This document shows, piece by piece, positions 1 to 5,670 of a DNA stretch of 5,858 nucleotides. Source of the DNA: Campylobacterota bacterium (GTDB lineage: Bacteria > Campylobacterota > Campylobacteria > Campylobacterales > Sulfurimonadaceae); NCBI GenBank assembly GCA_013153755.1, contig JAADDU010000189.1:1-5858 (forward strand). Direction: 5' to 3'. Position numbers and translations under genes: made by a program. Below the pieces are notes generated by a model, which worked only from the letters and a program-made list of their open reading frames with translations, had not been told where the DNA came from and ran no database searches. Positions within the stretch are counted from its first letter, which is position 1; every line of letters starts with the position of its first letter.

Positions 1-1
1 C

Positions 2-763
2 CAAGACCAAACAGCTATAGACTTTTCTTCTAAAAGATTGCAAAAGTATGGAGATAGGGTAGTTATCAAAAAAGGGCGTTTTTCTTTAATGATAAAGGAA
101 ATTATAGATGAGTATGATATCAAAAATATTAAAGGTATCTTAGCTGATATTGGGGTGTCATCGTTGCAACTTGATGAAAAATCAAGAGGTTTTTCTTATG
201 AAAGTGATGAGCTTGATATGAGGATGGATGTAGGTGCATTCCTAAATGCTAAAGTTGTTGTAAATGAGTACTCAAATGATAAATTAGAAAAAATACTTTT
301 AGAGTATGGAGAGCTTAGAAACTTTAAAAAGATAGCATCATGTATAGTTGAAAACAGACCATTTGAATCAGCAAAAGAGTTAGTAAATGCAACAAAACAT
401 CTTATGCCAAGAGGTAAAAAGATACATCCAGCAACACTTTTAATGCAAAGTATCCGTATAGAGGTAAATGATGAATTAGGTGAGTTAAAAGCTCTTTTAA
501 AAAGTCTAGAAGATGCAGGATTTTTAGATGCAGTGGTATCGATTATATCTTTTCATTCACTTGAAGATAGGATAGTAAAACAAACTTTTAGTAGATGGTC
601 TAAAAACTGCATCTGTCCAAATGATGCTATGAGATGTACTTGTTCAAGAGATAATGCACTAGGAAAAGTTATAACTAAAAAACCTATAACAGCACAAGAT
701 GATGAGTTAAAAACCAACCCAAGAAGTAGAAGTGCAAAAATGAGGATATTTCACTATGAGTGA
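2..763 (+). CDS. rsmH: RsmH (MraW), 16S rRNA (cytosine-1402-N4)-methyltransferase, 5'-truncated by window edge
   Basis: SAM-dependent cytoplasmic enzyme that N4-methylates C1402 of 16S rRNA in the ribosomal P site. The reading frame is open from base 2, giving 253 visible residues of a protein usually near 300-315. The missing part is the N-terminus with the glycine-rich SAM motif. The TTG at 38 is an internal Leu codon, not a start, because the upstream residues DQTAIDFS already align with the family (E. coli has RDPQAI there). Family motifs in fragment numbering: ADIGVSSLQLD (48-58), DMRMD (72-76), HPATLLMQSIRIEVNDEL (142-159), ISFHSLEDRIVK (182-193) and NPRSRSAKMRIF (239-250). Four cysteines in a CxC-x6-CxC pattern (203, 205, 212, 214) form the insert seen in many RsmH proteins, perhaps a metal site. 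The gene overlaps the next one by 8 bases, the usual rsmH-ftsL arrangement of the dcw cluster. The identification is very secure. Confidence 0.97.
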   Translation, partial: QDQTAIDFSSKRLQKYGDRVVIKKGRFSLMIKEIIDEYDIKNIKGILADIGVSSLQLDEKSRGFSYESDELDMRMDVGAFLNAKVVVNEYSNDKLEKILLEYGELRNFKKIASCIVENRPFESAKELVNATKHLMPRGKKIHPATLLMQSIRIEVNDELGELKALLKSLEDAGFLDAVVSIISFHSLEDRIVKQTFSRWSKNCICPNDAMRCTCSRDNALGKVITKKPITAQDDELKTNPRSRSAKMRIFHYE

Positions 764-1034
764 TAAAAATCAACTTTTAGATGAACTAGACCCGATCATA
801 AACAAAGAGAAAAGTTTAGATTTTAAGTATCTACTTTTTGTTCTTTTATTTATGAGTTTTGTATCTTTATCTTTATTCCCAAAGATATATATAGAACAAA
901 GAATTTACTATAAAAGTAGAGATATAGCTAAACTAAAAGGTGAGTATGACACTCTTTTAGAAGAAAATAAGCTGATTAAATCATCTGTAGAGTCTATGAA
1001 ATTTAAAAATCAAATCTTAGATACACTCTTTTAA
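756..1034 (+). CDS. ftsL: FtsL-like bitopic cell-division protein
   Basis: A 92-residue protein with an acidic/charged cytoplasmic N-terminus (1-23), one hydrophobic membrane segment (about 25-42, KYLLFVLLFMSFVSLSLFP) and a charged helical C-terminus (about 48-90). The C-terminus has spaced Leu/Ile residues (DIAKLKGEYDTLLEENKLIK) typical of a short coiled coil. Size, topology and position directly after rsmH all fit FtsL, the divisome protein that pairs with FtsB through a periplasmic coiled coil. FtsL diverges strongly in sequence, so the call rests on synteny and architecture rather than motifs. The ATG lies inside the rsmH 3' end (8-base overlap, ATGAGTGA), with AGGA at 743-746 nine bases upstream, so translational coupling is likely. 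Four of eight Ile codons are ATA. Alternative: another small division-associated membrane protein such as an FtsB-like factor, though FtsB genes normally lie next to eno. Confidence 0.75.
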   Translation: MSDKNQLLDELDPIINKEKSLDFKYLLFVLLFMSFVSLSLFPKIYIEQRIYYKSRDIAKLKGEYDTLLEENKLIKSSVESMKFKNQILDTLF

Positions 1035-1038
1035 AGGA
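1033..1038 (+). promoter_or_regulatory. Ribosome binding site of the RND gene, overlapping the ftsL stop codon
   Basis: AAAGGA at 1033-1038 lies seven bases before the ATG at 1046 and shares bases with the TAA stop of ftsL (1032-1034). This fixes the start of the RND gene and suggests coupled translation from ftsL. No promoter-like sequence fits in the 11-base gap. Confidence 0.8.
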
Positions 1039-1045
1039 TTTATAT

Positions 1046-4000
1046 ATGTTACGCCGTTTTTTAGAGTTTGCTATAGATAAACCACTTTTAAACCATATCT
1101 TACTTATTTTTATCGTTATACTCTCCATATTTGCTTATATTAATATCCCAAAAGAGATATTTCCACCTATGAATATGGATAAAATCACTATAACAGGTGG
1201 CTATGTAGGAACTTCTGCTGATGTTTTAGATAAGATGGTTGTAAAAACTATAGAAGATGATTTACAAAATATAGATGAGTTAGATGATGTTAAAACGACC
1301 ATCAAAAATGGCTTTTTTTCAATCATCGGAGATATAAAACCCTCTTCAAATAATATAACTGTACTTAGTGATGTAAAAGATATACTTAGTAGTGTAAAAA
1401 AAGACTTGCCAGCAGATATGGCAGAACCTATAGCTAAGATAAAAACACATAGTTTTCCTCTTGTTCTCGTTGCTTTAGCTGGAGATAAAACTAAAAAAGA
1501 GTTACTTTTACTTGCAGATGAATTAAAAAGTGATTTGAGTAAGTTTAAAGATTTAAGTGATATAACCATAAGAGGAGATGCTGATGATGAGCTAGTTATA
1601 TCTATAAATAGTGCTAAACTTTTAGCTTTTGGGTTACAGCCATCTCTAGTTGTTGCATCACTTAGAAATATAAGCTCAATATTTCCCATAGGTACCATAA
1701 AACAAAGAGGTAAGCATCTTTATATATCAACTTATAACGGTGAAAAAAATAAAAAAGCGATAGAAGATACTATCATAAGTGTTGGAGATATTAGGGTTCG
1801 CATAGGTGATGTGGCTGATGTAGAGTTTAAACTTAGTGATGAATCAGAACTATCTCATTATAATGGTATGAGAAATATATCTATAAATATCACAAAATCA
1901 AAAAGTGGTAATGCTATAGCCCTAGTAAAAGATATAAGAGAACTTTTAAAAAGAAAAACACAAGAACATCCAGAGATGAAGTATGAGATATATACAGATA
2001 CATCTATATGGATTAAAAATCGTTTAAATACTGTTTTTGCAAATATAGCGTTTGGTTTAATGCTAGTTTTTATATCTATGCTTGTCTTTATAAATCGTGG
2101 TATAGCTATGGTTGTAGCTCTTGGGATACCTGTGAGTTTTATGATAGGTTTAATAACTACACAAATCATGGGAGATAGTATAAATATGCTTTCTCTTTTA
2201 GGTGCACTTATAGCTCTAGGAATGTTAGTGGATGAAGCCATAGTGGTTGCAGAGAATATATATAGACACCTAGAAGAGGGGATGGATAGAAGAGAAGCTG
2301 CTATAACAGGGGCTTTAGAGATGTTTCCAGCAGTACTAACTGCAACTTTGACTACTGTTTTTGCGTTTTTACCAATGCTACTTCTTAGTGGGGAGATGGG
2401 TATGTTTATAAAAATCATACCTGTTATGATAACTGTACTTTTGTTATCTTCACTTTTTGAGGCATTTTACTTTTTACCACTTCATTCGCATGATTTTTTA
2501 AGAGTTTCACATGAAGAGAGTTTTACAAAAAGATTATGGAAAAAGTTAGGTTCATGGCATAGTTCTATTTTGCACTTTGTTTTTAAGAAAAAATGGATCT
2601 CTTTAATCATCATAGTTGTTAGTATATTATCTTTAACTTTTGTTCTTATCAAAAATTCAAAATTTCAACTTTTCCCAGATTTTGATACAACTCAAATCTA
2701 CGTTTATGGGAAGGTAAATATAAATAGTGAACTAAAAGATACTGAAAAAATAATTACAAGATTAGAAAAAAAACTTTTAGCAAATACTAATAAAGATGAT
2801 TTTTCATCCATAACATCTGTTATAGGTTTTAAAATGGATGCTAAAAATGTGGTAGAAAACGGGGACAATCTTTTTCATATCTTCATAGATTTAAAAGAGA
2901 GAGCTCCTGTAAATCTTTTTGATAAGTATATAAGCCCTTATCTATCACTTGAGTATGATGAAGAGCTTTTAACTAGAAAAAATGATGCAGAAAGCATAGC
3001 AAAAAAGATAGAGAAGTTAGTAAAGCCATTTAGGTTGCAAAAAGATGGTTCTAAAATGCTTTTTGAGGAGTTAGTTGTCAAAGTTCCAGGAGCTGGGATT
3101 GTCGCATCTGATGTGGAGATTAGTTTAAGTAGCATAGATGGTGCTGATATCTTAGTGGGTATAAAAAGCTTAAGAGATGCTATACAGAAGATAGAAGGTG
3201 TAAATAATGTCTCTGATGATGCAAACCCTGGTGAGAGAGAGCTTAAACTTCGTGTAAATAGATATGGACAAGAGTTAGGCTTTAGTGAAGAGCTTATCTC
3301 TAAAGAGCTTAGGTCATACTACTTAAAAGGTGAGTATGCAAAGATGTTTAATGGTGATGGTCTTATCCGTATAAAGATAGAGAGTGGAGTAAATAAAGAT
3401 ATAAACTCTATAAATAAGATTGAAGTTCAGATACCAAATACTAATAAATTTGTATCTTTGAGTGATATATGTGATTTTAAGATGATACAAGGTTTTGTAG
3501 CACTTAAAAAAGAAAATGGTGTTCGTATTAGAACAGTATCAGCATCTTTAAATAAAAAGAAAATAACATCTGCTGAGGTTATGAAAAAACTAGAACCAAC
3601 CTTTGCAAAGCTTAAAGAAAATGGATATAAAGTTGAGATAAAAGGGGAAGAAAAAGAAAATTCTAAAAATAAAAGAGAGATGATGCAGTCTGCTATCATA
3701 GCAATCTTTTTGATTTTTATCACGCTTGTTTGGTTATTTGACTCTATAAAAAAACCTTTGATAGTTATAAGTACTATTCCTCTTGTTTTGCTTGGTGTTT
3801 ATTTTGGTCATTTGGTTATGGGTATAAATCTAACAATGCCAGGAATGATAGGTATAGTAGGACTAGCTGGTGTTGTTGTAAATGATGGTCTTATAGTTGT
3901 AAATTTTATAAAAGATGCAAAAGATACTGAAGAGTTAATGCAAAAAGCTGGAACAAGATTAAGACCTATTATCTTGACATCTTTAACAACTGTTTTAGGA

Positions 4001-4159
4001 TTATCAACACTTATCTTTTTTGCTTCTGGTCAAGCCATGATACTTCAACCTATGGCAATCTCTTTAGGCTTCGGGATAGCTTGGGCAACTATATTAAATC
4101 TTATATATGTACCATTGCTCTATGCAGTTGTATTTAAAATTAAAGATAAAGCTAGATAA
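1046..4159 (+). CDS. RND-family efflux transporter permease subunit (AcrB-like fold), non-canonical proton relay
   Basis: Inner-membrane permease of the resistance-nodulation-division superfamily, 1037 residues, the normal full length. The fold shows as two halves. TM1 (about 15-31) is followed by a periplasmic porter loop (32-327) and TM2-6 (about 328-346, 353-372, 380-401, 428-448, 454-479). TM7 (517-536) is followed by a second loop (537-880) and TM8-12 (about 881-897, 904-923, 932-954, 975-993, 1002-1030). The TM4 signature is GMLVDEAIVVAEN, with D396 and E397 where AcrB has Asp407-Asp408. TM10 reads GVVVNDGLIVVNF, with N946 where AcrB has the relay Lys940. R971 and T978 in RLRPIILTSL match AcrB Arg971 and Thr978. 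This Asn-containing TM10 resembles a known group of uncharacterised proteobacterial RND permeases rather than classic AcrB/MexB. No adaptor (MFP) or outer-membrane channel gene is visible. The substrate cannot be told from sequence. The gene is probably co-transcribed with rsmH-ftsL. Confidence 0.95.
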   Translation: MLRRFLEFAIDKPLLNHILLIFIVILSIFAYINIPKEIFPPMNMDKITITGGYVGTSADVLDKMVVKTIEDDLQNIDELDDVKTTIKNGFFSIIGDIKPSSNNITVLSDVKDILSSVKKDLPADMAEPIAKIKTHSFPLVLVALAGDKTKKELLLLADELKSDLSKFKDLSDITIRGDADDELVISINSAKLLAFGLQPSLVVASLRNISSIFPIGTIKQRGKHLYISTYNGEKNKKAIEDTIISVGDIRVRIGDVADVEFKLSDESELSHYNGMRNISINITKSKSGNAIALVKDIRELLKRKTQEHPEMKYEIYTDTSIWIKNRLNTVFANIAFGLMLVFISMLVFINRGIAMVVALGIPVSFMIGLITTQIMGDSINMLSLLGALIALGMLVDEAIVVAENIYRHLEEGMDRREAAITGALEMFPAVLTATLTTVFAFLPMLLLSGEMGMFIKIIPVMITVLLLSSLFEAFYFLPLHSHDFLRVSHEESFTKRLWKKLGSWHSSILHFVFKKKWISLIIIVVSILSLTFVLIKNSKFQLFPDFDTTQIYVYGKVNINSELKDTEKIITRLEKKLLANTNKDDFSSITSVIGFKMDAKNVVENGDNLFHIFIDLKERAPVNLFDKYISPYLSLEYDEELLTRKNDAESIAKKIEKLVKPFRLQKDGSKMLFEELVVKVPGAGIVASDVEISLSSIDGADILVGIKSLRDAIQKIEGVNNVSDDANPGERELKLRVNRYGQELGFSEELISKELRSYYLKGEYAKMFNGDGLIRIKIESGVNKDINSINKIEVQIPNTNKFVSLSDICDFKMIQGFVALKKENGVRIRTVSASLNKKKITSAEVMKKLEPTFAKLKENGYKVEIKGEEKENSKNKREMMQSAIIAIFLIFITLVWLFDSIKKPLIVISTIPLVLLGVYFGHLVMGINLTMPGMIGIVGLAGVVVNDGLIVVNFIKDAKDTEELMQKAGTRLRPIILTSLTTVLGLSTLIFFASGQAMILQPMAISLGFGIAWATILNLIYVPLLYAVVFKIKDKAR

Positions 4160-4183
4160 AGAAAAGTATAAGGAAAAGTTCAC

Positions 4184-4189
4184 TATAAT
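4184..4189 (+). promoter_or_regulatory. Promoter of the tRNA gene: TATAAT -10 box with GC-rich discriminator
   Basis: A perfect TATAAT lies 37 bases before the mature tRNA start, in the 67-base gap after the RND stop codon. No TTGACA-like -35 is present at 16-18 base spacing, which is normal for sigma-70 promoters of Campylobacterota. The bases just downstream (TTCGCCC, 4190-4196) are unusually GC-rich for this window. A GC-rich discriminator is a known feature of stable-RNA promoters under stringent control. Transcription would start near 4196-4200. Confidence 0.75.
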
Positions 4190-4199
4190 TTCGCCCTAC

Positions 4200-4213
4200 A
4201 AAGCGAAAGCTTT
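4200..4213 (+). other. GAAA-tetraloop mini-hairpin in the tRNA leader
   Basis: AAAGC (4200-4204) and GCTTT (4209-4213) form a 5-bp stem closed by GAAA, a GNRA tetraloop. The core GCGAAAGC (4203-4210) belongs to a class of short hairpins known to be unusually stable. It sits at or just after the predicted transcription start and 13 bases before the tRNA. It could protect or present the 5' leader for processing. Because it is followed by TTTT, it could instead weakly terminate readthrough from the RND gene, though the stem is short and mostly A-T at its base. Confidence 0.5.
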
Positions 4214-4226
4214 TAAAAGTTTAAGT

Positions 4227-4303
4227 GGGTCTTTAGCTCAGTTGGTTAGAGCCCTCCGCTCATAACGGAGTGGTCATGTGTTCGAGTCACATAGGACCCA
4301 CCA
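4227..4303 (+). tRNA. tRNA with CAT anticodon, probably tRNA-Ile2 (k2CAU, reads AUA); elongator tRNA-Met is the alternative
   Basis: A complete 77-base cloverleaf with encoded CCA. The acceptor stem is GGGTCTT/AGGACCC (4227-4233/4293-4299, one G-T pair), the discriminator A4300 and CCA 4301-4303. The D stem is GCTC/GAGC with GG in the loop, and the anticodon stem CTCCG/CGGAG (4254-4258/4266-4270). Loop CTCATAA has anticodon CAT at 4261-4263. The variable loop is TGGTC, the T stem ATGTG/CACAT and the T loop TTCGAGT. It is not initiator tRNA: the 1-72 pair is G-C and the anticodon stem lacks three consecutive G-C pairs next to the loop. The loop and overall body resemble tRNA-Ile2 species (for example of Bacillus), where TilS converts C34 to lysidine so the tRNA reads AUA. 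Elongator tRNA-Met can share CTCATAA, so the identity is likely but not proven. Frequent ATA codons nearby fit a need for this tRNA. Confidence 0.97.
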
Positions 4304-4359
4304 CTTATAATTTTAACTTTTTATTTATTTTCTTCCTTTATTTTTTCTAGATCAGATTT

Positions 4360-4368
4360 TGATATAAT
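4360..4368 (+). promoter_or_regulatory. Extended -10 promoter of the TAXI gene
   Basis: TGATATAAT at 4360-4368 is an extended -10 element (TGn followed by a perfect TATAAT), preceded by T-rich sequence at 4311-4347, in the style of Campylobacterota sigma-70 promoters without a -35 box. A start about 6-7 bases downstream (4374-4375) leaves a leader of only 11-15 bases before the coding region. Confidence 0.75.
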
Positions 4369-4376
4369 ATTCCAAT

Positions 4377-4381
4377 AAGGA
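4377..4381 (+). promoter_or_regulatory. Ribosome binding site deciding between two adjacent ATG starts of the TAXI gene
   Basis: AAGGA lies four bases before the ATG at 4386 and seven bases before the next in-frame ATG at 4389. The latter spacing is closer to optimal and equals that of the RND gene upstream, so 4389 may be the main start. The difference is one Met residue. Confidence 0.65.
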
Positions 4382-4385
4382 TTTT

Positions 4386-5669
4386 ATGATGTTTTATAAA
4401 GAACTTGGTTTTAAGATTTTATTTTTTGTTTTATTTTTTTGTTTATCAGTATTTTATATTGCATCTAATTTTGTGCAACCTGCACCTATAAAGGAGCTTA
4501 GTATTGCAACTGGTTCTGCTACTCAAAATTACTACCAAACAGCATTAAAATATAAAGAACTCTTAGCAAAACAAAATGTAAAATTAAATATTGTGCAAAC
4601 ATCAGGTTCTATAGAGAATTTAGCTTTACTTCATAACTCTAAAGTTGATATAGCTTTCATACAAAGTGGTGTTATAGATGCAAAACAACATAAAAATATA
4701 CAATCATTAGCAAGTGTTTATTATGAGCCGTTATGGATTTTTTATAAAAACAATGGCTATCTTATGGAGTATATTGTAGAACTTATAAACAAGCGTGTGG
4801 GTATAGGCGTAGATGGTAGTGGGACACAATTTTTAGCAAAAAAGATACTAAATGATAATGGTATAACATCTAAAAATACAACGCTAATATCATTATCTAG
4901 TGCTGAGGCAAAAAAGAAATTACTTAGTGGTGAAATAGATGCAATGTTTATGGTTACTTCACCTAATTCAAGTTCTGTTGTAGAGCTTTTAAGTAACCCA
5001 AATATAGAGTTACTTGGTTTAAAAAGAACAAAAGCATATGAACAAAAATATAAGTTTTTATCTCCTTTAGTTCTTTATGAAGGTACTATAGACTTATATA
5101 AAAACTTACCATCAGAAGATAAAAATTTACTCGCTACAACTGCTAACCTTGTATGTAGAAAAGGTTTAAATGATGAGTTGATTCGTATATTTTTAAAACA
5201 ATTAAAACCTGTTCATGCAAAAGAATCTATCTTTGAAAAAGAAAATGAATTTCCTTCTCTTGAAAATTTAGATACAACTATAGCTAAAGAGGCTTCTAAC
5301 TACTTAACAAAAGGGGATAGTTGGTTAGAGTCCATTTTCCCTTTTTGGGTTGCATCTCAGATAGATAGATTAAAAATTTTACTCATTCCTTTACTTACTT
5401 TATTGTTTCCACTTTTAAAAGGGATTTTACCTTTATATAACTGGAGTATAAGATCTAAGATTTATAAATGGTATAAAAGGTTGGATAAACTTGAATATAG
5501 TGGTAGTTTATCTCAAGAAAAAATAGAAGCCTATTTAGAAGAGCTAGCAAAATTAAAAAATGAAGTTCAAGAGCATACAAAAGTACCGTTGTCTTATAAA
5601 GGTGAGTACTATAATTTACTTTTACATATAGACTCTGTAGCAAATGAACTTTTGCTAAAAAAAGATTAA
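4386..5669 (+). CDS. TAXI-family TRAP-type solute-binding protein, anchored in the membrane at both ends, with cytoplasmic tail
   Basis: A 427-residue protein. An uncleaved signal-anchor (about 9-30) follows a short basic N-terminus. There is no lipobox before C19, so a lipoprotein is unlikely. The periplasmic part (31-325) shows TAXI-type (NMT1-like, TRAP-associated) motifs: IATGSATQNYY (40-50), TSGSIENLALL (72-82), KVDIAFIQSGV (86-96), GVDGSGTQFLAKKIL (141-155) and GEIDAMFMVTSP (182-193). A second hydrophobic segment (about 327-349) is followed by a basic, aromatic stretch, RSKIYKWYKRLDKLE (356-370), then a helical tail rich in Glu/Lys to the end. Positive charges flanking both segments predict N-in/C-in topology. 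Free TAXI proteins are usually about 320-330 residues, so the extra 100 are the anchor and tail. From memory, similar long TAXI proteins with this Trp-Tyr-rich tail occur in other proteobacteria. No TRAP permease (DctM/DctQ) lies in the window. The ligand is unknown; the role could be uptake or sensing. Confidence 0.9.
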   Translation: MMFYKELGFKILFFVLFFCLSVFYIASNFVQPAPIKELSIATGSATQNYYQTALKYKELLAKQNVKLNIVQTSGSIENLALLHNSKVDIAFIQSGVIDAKQHKNIQSLASVYYEPLWIFYKNNGYLMEYIVELINKRVGIGVDGSGTQFLAKKILNDNGITSKNTTLISLSSAEAKKKLLSGEIDAMFMVTSPNSSSVVELLSNPNIELLGLKRTKAYEQKYKFLSPLVLYEGTIDLYKNLPSEDKNLLATTANLVCRKGLNDELIRIFLKQLKPVHAKESIFEKENEFPSLENLDTTIAKEASNYLTKGDSWLESIFPFWVASQIDRLKILLIPLLTLLFPLLKGILPLYNWSIRSKIYKWYKRLDKLEYSGSLSQEKIEAYLEELAKLKNEVQEHTKVPLSYKGEYYNLLLHIDSVANELLLKKD

Positions 5670-5670
5670 A

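Noticed and set aside
38..40. TTG at 38 as the start of rsmH.
   Set aside because: The frame is open to the left edge, and the residues before it match the RsmH family, so this is an internal Leu codon of a truncated gene.
1201..3723. Four long open frames on the minus strand inside the RND gene (1201-1698, 1858-2418, 2938-3135, 3427-3723).
   Set aside because: They are antisense shadows of a clearly real coding gene. Their translations are Ser/Ile/Phe-rich without family motifs.
4306..4311. A second TATAAT just after the tRNA CCA as a promoter for the TAXI gene.
   Set aside because: It has no extended -10 and lies 80 bases from the start codon. The TGATATAAT at 4360-4368 is better placed. 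It may be chance in AT-rich DNA.
4311..4347. T-rich tract after the tRNA as an intrinsic terminator.
   Set aside because: No GC-containing inverted repeat precedes the T-runs other than the tRNA itself, so I cannot support a hairpin terminator.
4227..4400. The tRNA 3' end as an integration site for a mobile element carrying the TAXI gene.
   Set aside because: No integrase, no repeat of the tRNA 3' end elsewhere in the window, and no shift in base or codon style.
5455..5643. A 62-codon minus-strand open frame inside the TAXI gene.
   Set aside because: It lies antisense to the TAXI tail, shows no recognisable motif and has no evident ribosome site. It is best explained as a chance frame in AT-rich DNA.
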